Assembly: GCA_964448115.1 (NCBI GenBank)
Contig: CAYUVA010000053.1
Span: forward strand, 1 to 27,066
Source of the DNA: CAYUVA01 sp964448115 [NCBI: uncultured bacterium]
GTDB lineage: Bacteria > CAYUVA01
Direction of reading: 5' to 3'
Length of the DNA: 27,066 nt
Positions 1 to 7,538 of this stretch are shown piece by piece; position 1 is the first letter of the stretch, and the number at the start of each line of letters is the position of its first letter. Position numbers and translations under genes: made by a program. The notes under the pieces are model-generated. The model was not told the DNA's origin and searched no databases. It worked only from the letters and a program-made list of their open reading frames with translations.

Positions 1-2
1 AT

Positions 3-56
3 GAATACTGGCTTGAAGTGGTGGTTCATAAGCCCTATTTTGACAATTATCTTTAA
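3..56 (+). CDS. 3' end of an unidentified gene (partial)
   Basis: The third frame is open from the window edge and ends in TAA at 54-56, giving the tail EYWLEVVVHKPYFDNYL. The mix of aromatic, acidic and hydrophobic residues looks like a genuine protein C-terminus, of the kind seen in methyltransferases or other Rossmann-type enzymes, but 17 residues cannot identify a family. A competing reading starts at the ATG at position 1 and gives a 29-residue peptide ending at 90; it has no visible ribosome site in the window and seems less likely. The sequence to the left is needed to decide. Confidence 0.4.
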   Translation, partial: EYWLEVVVHKPYFDNYL

Positions 57-183
57 AAAAATTACAGATGTCGTTGTTTGGGTAGAATAATTATATCTTT
101 TGAAGGGTTGTTTTAGGATTGGTCTTACCATTGCATTGAAGTCGGTTTGATGTTACAAAGCTGTTTGTACTAATTATTACCCA

Positions 184-546
184 ATGGAGATGCCATTGAA
201 ATCATTGCTTTTGATACTTCTTTCTGTGGTCTGCACGGTGAGCGGGCAAACCTTCCAAAAGCTAGGAATGTCAAGGATGGGACCGATAAAGAAGCTAAGT
301 TTCTCTTTAATTAAGGTTTTTCTGATCCCATCGGTACTGGTCGGCTCCATCTCACTAGTCATCGGCTCGTTTTTGTGGTTAATCGTTCTATCGAGAGAAG
401 ATCTGAGCTTTGCGTATCCGCTTCTGAGCGTAGGTTATATATTGGTTACCTTCATCTCTGCCATATTTTTCAAGGAAAAGGTCTCCTGGCAGCGGTGGCT
501 TGGCGTTTTTCTGATTTTTCTGGGCGTAGCCCTGGTGATGGGGTGA
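184..546 (+). CDS. Small EamA/SMR-type membrane transporter, subunit 1
   Basis: This 120-residue protein has four predicted membrane helices (about residues 4-22, 44-66, 73-95 and 100-119), the size and layout of the small multidrug resistance / ArnE-ArnF group within the drug-metabolite transporter superfamily. The signature LSFAYPLLSVGYIL begins helix 3. By hand alignment the membrane Glu essential for proton-coupled drug export in EmrE is absent (Thr in its place). That fits lipid-linked sugar flippase subunits of the ArnE/ArnF kind better than a drug pump, which is an inference. The stop TGA overlaps the next gene's ATG by one base, so the two are probably translated together as a heterodimer. 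No clear Shine-Dalgarno precedes the start; ATG at 190 is an alternative. Confidence 0.8.
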   Translation: MEMPLKSLLLILLSVVCTVSGQTFQKLGMSRMGPIKKLSFSLIKVFLIPSVLVGSISLVIGSFLWLIVLSREDLSFAYPLLSVGYILVTFISAIFFKEKVSWQRWLGVFLIFLGVALVMG

Positions 547-935
547 TGGCAAAGTACGATAAGAAAAGCCTTCGCAGCATGAGCAAGATCCTGGTTGCTG
601 TCTCTCTGGGCGTAATAGGTCAACTGGGGATGAAGCAGGGCATGAACCAGGTCGGCTTCATCGATCATTTAGATGGCAAGGTACTTTTGGGCATGTTGAA
701 TCCATGGGTTATAATCGGGTTGTCTGCTTATGGGCTTGCGATGCTGATTTGGCTTGCCGTTCTCGCCGAGGCTGATCTTAGCTTCGCTTATCCGATGTTG
801 AGTTTAGGCTATATACTCATCGCCTTTTTCTCCTGGCTTCTGTTCGATGATCACATAACCCTAATCCGTTGGGTCGGGATCATCACCATCTGCTTTGGTG
901 TTTACCTGGTTTCATTGAAAGAAGAGGATCAATAG
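546..935 (+). CDS. Small EamA/SMR-type membrane transporter, subunit 2
   Basis: This 129-residue, four-helix protein is a paralogue of the preceding one; both carry DLSFAYP followed by LS-x-GYIL in helix 3. The frame is open further upstream (to 375), but that part overlaps the first transporter and its translation is not membrane-like, so I place the start at the ATG at 546, which overlaps the upstream TGA by one base. The C-terminus is short and charged (SLKEEDQ). EmrE's essential Glu is replaced by Gly in a hand alignment. Tandem SMR pairs usually form obligate heterodimers with opposite membrane orientation. Helix 1 is preceded by a basic segment (MAKYDKKSLR) that could help set topology. 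The substrate is unknown; a lipid-linked sugar is plausible given the neighbouring polysaccharide and lipid A genes. Confidence 0.8.
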   Translation: MAKYDKKSLRSMSKILVAVSLGVIGQLGMKQGMNQVGFIDHLDGKVLLGMLNPWVIIGLSAYGLAMLIWLAVLAEADLSFAYPMLSLGYILIAFFSWLLFDDHITLIRWVGIITICFGVYLVSLKEEDQ

Positions 936-975
936 AGTCCTTGACCTTAATATTTATTTTACAGTCTTGGCTTTA

Positions 976-1003
976 CTGGTTTATCAATATACAATAAAAC
1001 CAG
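976..1003. repeat. Weak stem-loop between the transporter pair and pdxA
   Basis: CTGGTTT at 976-982 can pair with AAACCAG at 997-1003 across a 14-base AT-rich loop. There is no GC-rich stem and no immediate T-run, so it is a poor candidate for an intrinsic terminator. A TTTTT run lies about 15 bases further on. The rest of the 140-base gap is AT-rich without an obvious promoter. Confidence 0.3.
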
Positions 1004-1075
1004 CGATTGCGGTCTGTTTTTAGGCAGGAGTTATTATCGAGGTGATCACCGAATAAGATGATGTCCGTATAGAAT

Positions 1076-2116
1076 ATGCCCCCCTCCAAGAAAAAACCGG
1101 TTCGTCTTGCCATAACCATGGGCGAGCCTGCGGGCGTGGGTCCGGAGGTGGCGCTGAAAGCGGCGGTTACATTTCTAAAGAAAAGGGAGCGCATATACTT
1201 TGTCATTGTCGGCAGCTTCGAGCATCTGCGAAGGCTGCGTGATGAGCTGGGGCTATATGTGGAGCTGAAGAAGGTCATTCCCGGCAGCCTGGTGGATTGG
1301 GAATATCCTGGCATTCAGGTCATCGCGCTCGATGGACTGTTCAAACAGGATGTAAGCCCGGGATCTCCCAGCAAAGAGAATGTTCCCGGCGTGATCGGTT
1401 GCATTGAAAAAGCGGTCAGGATGGCAAAAGTTAGCCAGGTGGATGGCATAGTTACCGCTCCGATCGACAAGCATGTACTCATCGAGGGCGGATTTGCCTT
1501 CAAGGGGCATACCGAGTTTTTAGGGCATCTTTGCGGTGGAGGGCATCCTGTAATGATGATGCTAAACCGCAAGCTGCGCGTTGCACTAGTAACCACACAT
1601 ATCCCGATCTCCAATGTAAACCAAGCACTATCCCAAGACCTGATAATTAAGACCATAGAGATGGTTAACCGAGATATGAGCCTACTTGGGATCTCTCATC
1701 CCCGCATAGGGATCTGCGGACTCAACCCACATGCCTCGGAGCAGGGAAAACTAGGGCACGAGGAGCATGAGATGATCATACCGGCGGTGAAAAAAGCGAT
1801 CGATTCAGGGATAAGGATCGAGGGACCGCTGCCAGCGGATACCATATTCTACAAGGCTTTGAATGATCGTTACGATGTAGTGATCGCGCAATACCACGAT
1901 CAGGGATTGATCCCAGTAAAGACGGTCGATTTCTTCGGCTCGGTCAATATTACATTAGGGCTACCTATTATCAGAACATCGGTTGATCATGGCACCGCTT
2001 ATGATATCGCCCACCTTAAAAACGCTAATCCATTGAGCATGAGGGAAGCCATTCGCTGGGCAGCCTTGATGGCTAGAAATCGAATTGAGCTTGACAAGAA
2101 TCATAGGCTAAATTGA
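1076..2116 (+). CDS. pdxA: 4-hydroxythreonine-4-phosphate dehydrogenase PdxA
   Basis: PdxA oxidises 4-phospho-hydroxy-L-threonine with NAD(P), giving the precursor that PdxJ condenses to pyridoxine 5'-phosphate (DXP-dependent vitamin B6 pathway, cytoplasm). The 346-residue length is normal. Family blocks are all present: LAITMGEPAGVGPE (11-24), VTAPIDK (126-132), GHTEFLG (144-150), TTHIPI with metal ligand His175, GLNPHASE with His219, YHDQGLIPVK with His274 and DHGTAYDIA (304-312). The three His ligands have nearly the same spacing as in E. coli PdxA. The start ATG is the first possible one, since an in-frame stop lies just upstream; the ribosome site is weak. The end overlaps the sugar transferase by four bases if that gene begins at its TTG. 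PLP made here would be the cofactor of GlyA, further along. Confidence 0.97.
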   Translation: MPPSKKKPVRLAITMGEPAGVGPEVALKAAVTFLKKRERIYFVIVGSFEHLRRLRDELGLYVELKKVIPGSLVDWEYPGIQVIALDGLFKQDVSPGSPSKENVPGVIGCIEKAVRMAKVSQVDGIVTAPIDKHVLIEGGFAFKGHTEFLGHLCGGGHPVMMMLNRKLRVALVTTHIPISNVNQALSQDLIIKTIEMVNRDMSLLGISHPRIGICGLNPHASEQGKLGHEEHEMIIPAVKKAIDSGIRIEGPLPADTIFYKALNDRYDVVIAQYHDQGLIPVKTVDFFGSVNITLGLPIIRTSVDHGTAYDIAHLKNANPLSMREAIRWAALMARNRIELDKNHRLN

Positions 2117-3648
2117 GCCTGGAGAAGATGAAACGCCTGGTTTCAAAGAGCATTTTCTATTCGATTCTTATCGCGATTGATGCTGCCATGCTGGTAGTTA
2201 TCTACGGGATGGCGGTAAAGAACAAGGTGGTAAGCGATTATTTTTACCAGGTCTTTGATATTAGGCTGGTCATCAAGTCTCCATTGAACTTCTTTCTCGA
2301 GATCCCCAAGCCCTTTGAGGACAACTATGGAGCCTACTTTTATCTTCTACCATTTGTGATTATCTGCGCCATACCATGCTTTGCATACTTCAGGCTATAT
2401 AACTTTCGCGGCGAGATCTCGATAACTAATGACCTGGTGAACAGCATCAAGGCTTCGTTCATTTACATTCTCCTGCTAGTGGCATGTGCATTCTGGTATC
2501 GCGGTGGCTTCAAGTTCCGCGGATTCACCTACTCAAGGGAGATCTTCCTGCAAACCTGGTTGGGAACCTTTTTTGCCGTCTTCTTTCTTAGAGTCATCTA
2601 TAGGTTGATGCAGTTGTATCTCAGAAAAAAGGACTACAATACCTACAATATCCTGGTTGTCGGCTGCGATGAGCTTGCCTGGAACTTTACAGAGGAGATC
2701 AGCAATAAGAAAACCAAGCTCGGAGTGCGCATAGTGGGCATGGTCGCCGGAGATGACCATGACCAAAGCGAGGACAAGCCCTCTGTTCTCGGCTCCCTGG
2801 AGCAGCTTCCAGATATCATTCGGAAAAACAAGGTCTCCGAGGTGATCTTCACCATACCGGTCTTTGCTGAGAGGTTGATCGACCTGATGATGCAGCTTGA
2901 GGATAGCAATGTGAGCTTCAAGACCATACTTGAGATCTACGACTATATCCCCGAGAAGATCTCTTTGGATCATTTGGGCGGTTTTCCAGTCATAAAGCAT
3001 TTCGGCAACCCGATAAAGGGCTTGAATCGATTCATAAAAAGGACTACCGACCTTGTTCTCAGCAGCATTGGATTGATCCTTCTATCATGGTTGTTTATCC
3101 TGATCGCACTGCTTATTAAGCTTACCTCCAAAGGTCCGGTTCTGTTTAAACAAAAGCGTGTTGGAAGGGATGGGAGAATATTCAAATGCCTGAAGTTCAG
3201 GACTATGTTCATCACCGCTGACCAGGAGACACACAAGGATTTCGTCTCCAGGCTGATCAAGGGTGAGATGCCCTCTGATCCAGAAAATAAGCAGGTTTAC
3301 AAGCTAAAAGAAGATCATAGAATAACACCCATAGGAAGGTTTCTTCGTAAATACAGCCTCGATGAGCTGCCCCAGCTTATAAATGTTATCAAGGGGGAGA
3401 TGAGCCTGGTCGGTCCCAGACCAGCTATCCCTTATGAGATCGTGAACTACAAGCCGTGGCATAAGCGACGACTCACGGTGGACCAGGGCATAACCGGCTT
3501 ATGGCAGGTCAGCGGACGCAGCCGTCTAACCTTCGATCAGATGGTTGAGCTTGATATCTTCTATATCGACAATTGGTCAGTATGGCTCGACCTTAAGATC
3601 ATACTATGGACATTATACGAGGTCTTCATCGCCCGCAACGCATATTAG
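2113..3648 (+). CDS. Polyprenyl-phosphate sugar-1-phosphate transferase (WcaJ/WbaP type)
   Basis: This enzyme class loads the first sugar of an exopolysaccharide or O-antigen repeat onto undecaprenyl phosphate at the inner membrane. The N-terminus has four hydrophobic segments (about 12-33, 74-95, 112-128 and 144-166), then a soluble Rossmann-like CoA-binding domain starting NILVVGCDELAW (179-190), a further membrane segment (313-338), and the catalytic bacterial sugar transferase domain: KQKRVGRDGRIFKCLKFRTM (346-365), LDELPQLINVIKGEMSLVGP (416-435) with the conserved DE and PRP, and TGLWQVSGRS (461-470). The 511-residue length fits the large, five-helix class. The TTG start at 2113 overlaps the pdxA stop; ATG at 2128 is an alternative. 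The sugar cannot be predicted from sequence by eye. Confidence 0.93.
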   Translation: MSLEKMKRLVSKSIFYSILIAIDAAMLVVIYGMAVKNKVVSDYFYQVFDIRLVIKSPLNFFLEIPKPFEDNYGAYFYLLPFVIICAIPCFAYFRLYNFRGEISITNDLVNSIKASFIYILLLVACAFWYRGGFKFRGFTYSREIFLQTWLGTFFAVFFLRVIYRLMQLYLRKKDYNTYNILVVGCDELAWNFTEEISNKKTKLGVRIVGMVAGDDHDQSEDKPSVLGSLEQLPDIIRKNKVSEVIFTIPVFAERLIDLMMQLEDSNVSFKTILEIYDYIPEKISLDHLGGFPVIKHFGNPIKGLNRFIKRTTDLVLSSIGLILLSWLFILIALLIKLTSKGPVLFKQKRVGRDGRIFKCLKFRTMFITADQETHKDFVSRLIKGEMPSDPENKQVYKLKEDHRITPIGRFLRKYSLDELPQLINVIKGEMSLVGPRPAIPYEIVNYKPWHKRRLTVDQGITGLWQVSGRSRLTFDQMVELDIFYIDNWSVWLDLKIILWTLYEVFIARNAY

Positions 3649-3705
3649 GTGCAGGACTTGGAGCAGATTTCTCATTATAGAAACAAAGGTTGGATACCTT
3701 AATAT

Positions 3706-4830
3706 ATGAGGTTGCCTGGATACATCTATAAGCTACATGCCCGAATCGCCGACCGAGACGATGAGGCATTGTGGCTCTACCCGCTGCGCATGATACTGAG
3801 CTTGGCTTCGATATTCTATTATCTGGGTGTGATGCTTCATCGCCTGAGCTATTGGCTGGGGCTAAATTACGCCAACCGTTTTGATGGCATGGTCATCTGC
3901 GTGGGCAACATCGTAGCAGGAGGCACTGGCAAAACGCCAATCGCCATGATGGTCGCGCAGATCATATCCCGACACGAGAATACGGCAATCGTAACCAGAG
4001 GATACAAGAGAAAGCATGAAAATAGGGTGATAGTGGTCAGTGATACGGAGAAGATACTGGCTGATCCGCAGGTGTCCGGCGATGAAGCCTATATGATGGC
4101 AATGAGTAGCGATGGGATACCGATAATAGCTGCTGCGCGGCGCTACCAGGGAGCGATCAAGGCACAGGAACGATACGGTAGCACTATAATCGTGCTCGAC
4201 GATGGATTGCAGCACTACGGCATTAGAAAAGATGTAGTGATTATCACGGTTGACTGTCGAAATCCACTCGGTGGGGGTTGGCTATTGCCTAGAGGATACC
4301 TGAGGGTCCCGGCTGGTGAGCTTGCAATGGCTGACATTATCATAATCACCAATGCGGTGGAAGATTTTCTAGGCAAGGCCATCGCTTCCATAAGAAGATA
4401 TGCGCCTGATACTCGCTTGTTCAAGTCAAGGTACATCGTAAAAGGGCTGATAAATCCGCTGACCATGGAAAGTATGTCATTAACCGAACTTGAGGGGAAA
4501 AGATACCTGGCATTTTGTGGCATCGGCAATCCAAGCAGCTTTCGCAGATCCCTCGATAAGCTCCCCGGGGAGCTTATCGATCTGATTATATTCCCCGACC
4601 ACCATGAATACGGCATCTCTGATATACATGCCATCGAGAGCAAGGCTGAGCAGAACAACGCAGACCTGATAATCACTACCCAAAAAGACCAGCCGAGGCT
4701 GATACCGCACATCGACATGGAGAGGCTATTCTACAGCCTGGATATAAAGCCGAAGATAGAGCCTTTGGATAGGGGAAAGTCCTTCAGGGATACGCTTCTA
4801 GACCTGGTCATTAGAAAGACCGCTCCTTAA
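3706..4830 (+). CDS. lpxK: Tetraacyldisaccharide 4'-kinase LpxK (lipid A biosynthesis)
   Basis: LpxK phosphorylates the 4' position of the lipid A disaccharide at the inner membrane, the sixth step of the Raetz pathway, so it is direct evidence for an LPS-type outer membrane. The N-terminal helix (about 28-45) is the usual membrane anchor. Visible motifs are the P-loop AGGTGKT (71-77), TRGY (97-100), GDEAYMMA (125-132), LDDGLQH (164-170) with the catalytic Asp pair, and LLPRGYLRVP just after residue 190. Length (374) is slightly above the E. coli enzyme. It lies 57 bases after the sugar transferase on the same strand. No strong Shine-Dalgarno is seen before the ATG. A long AT-rich gap follows. 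Confidence 0.95.
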   Translation: MRLPGYIYKLHARIADRDDEALWLYPLRMILSLASIFYYLGVMLHRLSYWLGLNYANRFDGMVICVGNIVAGGTGKTPIAMMVAQIISRHENTAIVTRGYKRKHENRVIVVSDTEKILADPQVSGDEAYMMAMSSDGIPIIAAARRYQGAIKAQERYGSTIIVLDDGLQHYGIRKDVVIITVDCRNPLGGGWLLPRGYLRVPAGELAMADIIIITNAVEDFLGKAIASIRRYAPDTRLFKSRYIVKGLINPLTMESMSLTELEGKRYLAFCGIGNPSSFRRSLDKLPGELIDLIIFPDHHEYGISDIHAIESKAEQNNADLIITTQKDQPRLIPHIDMERLFYSLDIKPKIEPLDRGKSFRDTLLDLVIRKTAP

Positions 4831-4916
4831 GCCTTTAAGATGCAAACAAATTTCATGCATTATAAATTCCTTTATATAATTATATTAAAACTATCTATTA
4901 TTAAATGATGTAATCT

Positions 4917-5012
4917 TTATACATGGAGAGCGCTGGCAAGCACCACCAGCAGTAAAGTTGCAACAAACACCCAAATCGCCCTATTTTTCAGCGAGATATC
5001 TTTGATAGGCAA
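4917..5012 (-). CDS. Possible 31-residue single-helix membrane peptide
   Basis: Reading the minus strand from TTG at 5012 gives a peptide with a basic start (KDISLKNRA) and a hydrophobic run WVFVATLLLVVLASAL, ending HV-stop. The pattern of charge followed by one membrane helix is typical of small membrane proteins. Against it, an in-frame TAG lies directly before the TTG, no Shine-Dalgarno is visible, and an AT-rich region can produce such frames by chance. It could also be the eroded tail of a larger membrane protein. Confidence 0.2.
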   Translation of the reverse strand: MPIKDISLKNRAIWVFVATLLLVVLASALHV

Positions 5013-5173
5013 CTACTTGAGTATGCATTATCTGCCATTTTATTATTGCTTACCTAGCAGAACACGCCCAAGGGATTGAAGCACAGCTCCTCATTGTTCA
5101 ATTCTTTGATATCCCTTTCTTCTGATTTGAAAAAATATGGCTGACCTATTATTTTCATTGTTAGAAGAGCGGT

Positions 5174-5179
5174 AAGGAG
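5174..5179 (+). promoter_or_regulatory. Shine-Dalgarno AAGGAG fixing the TTG start of folE2
   Basis: AAGGAG lies seven bases upstream of TTG at 5187, an ideal spacing. The next in-frame ATG (5202) has no such site, so the TTG is the likely start. Confidence 0.75.
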
Positions 5180-5186
5180 AACATCA

Positions 5187-5978
5187 TTGAAGGATATCCA
5201 GATGCAAAAGCCGGCTAACGGCATCGGAATCGATAAGGTCGGGATCAAGGACATCTATTACCCTATCGTTGTGCGAGACAAGAAGCAGGGGAAACAATCG
5301 ACCATAGCAAGGGTCAATATGTTCGTGGATCTGCCAATGGAGTATCGCGGTACCCACATGAGCCGCTTTGTTGAAATACTGAATCGTGTCCGTGGCGACA
5401 TCGAGTTCGATAAGATAAGGGATATCCTGTGCGCGATAAAGGATCACTTGCAAGCGCAATCGACGCATATCGAGATAGAGTTTCCCTATTTTATCGAGAA
5501 ACAGGCGCCGGTCTCCAAGACGACCTCGCTTATGAAATATCAATGCAGGCTGACCGGCTACCTGGGCGCCGGCGATGTTTATCATCTGACCAGTGCTATC
5601 GAGGCGCCGGTAATGACCTTATGCCCTTGCTCCAAGGAGCTATGCGAGGCTTCCGCTCACAATCAACGCAGCCTGGTAACGGTAACTATATGCTCTCGAA
5701 AGTTCATCTGGATTGAGGATATAATTGAATTGGTGGAAGCTAATGCCTCAGCTCCGCTGTACTCGCTGCTCAAACGAGAGGACGAGAAGTATATTACCGA
5801 TCTGGCGTATAACAATCCGAGGTTCGTTGAAGACCTGGTGCGAGGTATCGCTGCTGGGCTAAAGGAGATGGAGGTGAGTCGCCATATAATCGGCTTCTCC
5901 ATTGAGGCCGAGAACCTGGAATCGATACATAACCACAATGCCTATGCATACATAAGAGAGGGCGAGCTTTATGTCTAA
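5187..5978 (+). CDS. folE2: GTP cyclohydrolase FolE2 (type IB)
   Basis: FolE2 converts GTP to 7,8-dihydroneopterin triphosphate, the entry step for folate and for queuosine-type deazapurines, and replaces the Zn-dependent FolE1. The 263-residue length is typical. Diagnostic features are an N-terminal VGIKDIYYPI segment (18-27), STHIEIEFPYFIEK (92-105), TLCPCSKEL with the active-site Cys (144-152), AHNQRS (157-162) and the C-terminal ESIHNHNAYAY. It starts at a TTG supported by an AAGGAG site. The ORF overlaps the following SurA-like gene by eight bases. In several bacteria folE2 is induced on zinc limitation by Zur; I see no evident Zur palindrome upstream here. Confidence 0.95.
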   Translation: MKDIQMQKPANGIGIDKVGIKDIYYPIVVRDKKQGKQSTIARVNMFVDLPMEYRGTHMSRFVEILNRVRGDIEFDKIRDILCAIKDHLQAQSTHIEIEFPYFIEKQAPVSKTTSLMKYQCRLTGYLGAGDVYHLTSAIEAPVMTLCPCSKELCEASAHNQRSLVTVTICSRKFIWIEDIIELVEANASAPLYSLLKREDEKYITDLAYNNPRFVEDLVRGIAAGLKEMEVSRHIIGFSIEAENLESIHNHNAYAYIREGELYV

Positions 5979-6606
5979 GGGATTGGCAGTTGGGTTCGGT
6001 GTTTGGTTGCAGGTATTTTTACTTTTTGCTCATGGGGCTTGCGAGCCGAAGATAGTGGATAGCCTGGTGGCAGTGGTCAACGACCAGGTGATCACCAGCA
6101 GCGATCTTAGACTGGAGAATATCTATTTCAGCCCTGCTGATAGCACGGATGGCGAAAAGACGCAGTTAGAGGTGCTGATGTCCCTGATCAATCGCCGTCT
6201 TATCGTGCAGGAGGTAACCAGGCTCGGCTTCAGCCAGGTCGATGGGTCGCTTATCGAAAAGAAATACGAACAGCTAAAAGAGAGCTACGGCGGAACGGGC
6301 AGCTTCGAGGATTTCCTGGAAAAACAGGGCGCTGTACCACGAGACATCAAGCAGCTTATAAGAGAAAAGCTGCTGGTCGATAAGTTCATCGATATAAAGT
6401 TTCGCCCCTACATCAATCCAGCCAAGATAAAACTGAGCCAAGAGGAGATAGACCAGCTAATACCACCACAAGATCAAGAGGGAATCAGCAAGGAGGTCGT
6501 CCACGAGGCGGCGCTTAAGATCGCTGTTGAACAACGGATCAACCAAAGGTTGAAGGAATGGCTAGACGAGGCGTGGAAAAAAGCACAGATCGTTATAAGA
6601 TATTAG
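5971..6606 (+). CDS. Exported SurA N-domain protein without a PPIase domain
   Basis: After a hydrophobic signal segment (about 6-22) the mature protein opens with IVDSLVAVVNDQVITSSDL (28-46), the hallmark start of SurA and related periplasmic chaperones. The rest is helical and ends with WLDEAWKKAQIVIRY, which resembles the closing helix and strand of the SurA core. At 211 residues there is no room for the parvulin-type prolyl isomerase domains of true SurA, and none of their motifs is seen. A Cys at 24 is not in a proper lipobox. The likely role is periplasmic folding or outer-membrane protein transit. It overlaps folE2 by eight bases and the following repeat protein by up to 49, so expression is probably coupled. 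In E. coli surA lies next to pdxA; here they are about 4 kb apart. Confidence 0.85.
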   Translation: MSKGLAVGFGVWLQVFLLFAHGACEPKIVDSLVAVVNDQVITSSDLRLENIYFSPADSTDGEKTQLEVLMSLINRRLIVQEVTRLGFSQVDGSLIEKKYEQLKESYGGTGSFEDFLEKQGAVPRDIKQLIREKLLVDKFIDIKFRPYINPAKIKLSQEEIDQLIPPQDQEGISKEVVHEAALKIAVEQRINQRLKEWLDEAWKKAQIVIRY

Positions 6607-7538
6607 CTGAAAAGGTCAAAGATCCCACTTTGAGCCTCGATGAGCTGGTATCCATCCTCCGCCAGAAGGATCTGCCCAAGGAGTTTTTTGACGAGGTAGC
6701 CTCCAACAAGCGCTGGACTAACGAATATACAGTCAAGATGGAGCTGGTGCGCAATCCTAGCACACCGCCCTATATCTCCATCCGCTTCGTAAAGTTTTTA
6801 TACAAGCCGGATCTTATCAATGTAATCCAGGATGTAGGGATTCCGATCAACATCCGCCAGGTAGCCGAGGAGCTTCTCCAGACCAGGCTGCGCACCATGC
6901 CGCTGGGGGACAGGATGGCAATGGCAAGGACAGCTAACCCGACGCTCTGTCGCATACTGCTGCGTGATCCCCATATTATGGTATTCGAGGTCGTTTTGAA
7001 GAATCGATACCTGCGCGAGGTCGATCTTTACCCCTACCTGAACGATAAGAGGATATCGTCAGAACGGTTGCTAGCTGTCTGTGCTAACCAGAAGTGGTTT
7101 CAACGCTACGGGGTTCGCAAGGCGATCGCCTCCAATCCCAAAACCCCGATTTACCTGGCTGAGCGCCTGATGATGGGACTCTTGAAACAGGACCTCGAGG
7201 AGATTTATCATAATCAAGCGCTACCCAAGATCACCAGGGATAACGCCAAGGAGATAATCCTGGATCGCCTGTTATCGCTTCCCCCCATCGAGGCGGAGCT
7301 GGTGGCAGAGAGCGGAGACAAGCTATCTTTGGAGGCTATGGTTCGCTATCCCAATCAGCGGGTTCAACTTCGAGTATTGCGCAACTCCAATATGGACAAA
7401 CGGATGCTCTTTAGGCTTATCGATCATATCAACAACGGCGAGATCCTTGATCAACTCCCCTTGATTACAAGCTGGGGGGCGGATGAGGATGTTATCGATT
7501 ACATAAGGCATAGAAAGGAAGATCTCGAAAAGGGATGA
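6558..7538 (+). CDS. LRV/HEAT-like repeat protein upstream of the rodZ-like gene
   Basis: This 326-residue soluble protein has no signal peptide or membrane helix and is built of helical repeats. Two copies of one module are visible. Copy 1 has Trp53, Tyr57, NPSTP 66-70, DL 85-86, Pro96 and Arg100. Copy 2 has Trp180, Tyr184, NPKTP 193-197, DL 212-213, Pro223 and Arg227. The spacings are identical, with no gaps. The NP-x-TP core is like leucine-rich repeat variant (LRV) or HEAT-type units. A third, degenerate unit follows (about 240-300). Such folds usually bind proteins, but the partner is unknown. The start is uncertain: ATG 6558 overlaps the SurA-like gene by 49 bases, and GTG at 6573 is another choice. 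The stop overlaps the rodZ-like gene as ATGA. Confidence 0.8.
   Translation: MARRGVEKSTDRYKILAEKVKDPTLSLDELVSILRQKDLPKEFFDEVASNKRWTNEYTVKMELVRNPSTPPYISIRFVKFLYKPDLINVIQDVGIPINIRQVAEELLQTRLRTMPLGDRMAMARTANPTLCRILLRDPHIMVFEVVLKNRYLREVDLYPYLNDKRISSERLLAVCANQKWFQRYGVRKAIASNPKTPIYLAERLMMGLLKQDLEEIYHNQALPKITRDNAKEIILDRLLSLPPIEAELVAESGDKLSLEAMVRYPNQRVQLRVLRNSNMDKRMLFRLIDHINNGEILDQLPLITSWGADEDVIDYIRHRKEDLEKG

Larger units (their letters stand above)
4831..5186. other. AT-rich intergenic gap between lpxK and folE2
   Basis: This 356-base gap is AT-rich over its first 100 bases, including the 12-base palindrome ATATAATTATAT at 4874-4885. I see no tRNA, no terminator with a T-run and no convincing promoter. 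The only coding signal is a very short minus-strand frame (listed separately). The last 15 bases hold the folE2 ribosome site. Confidence 0.5.

Noticed and set aside
375-545. Long upstream extension of the second small transporter
   Set aside because: It overlaps the first transporter in another frame and its translation is not membrane-like; the ATG at 546, overlapping the upstream stop, explains the gene.
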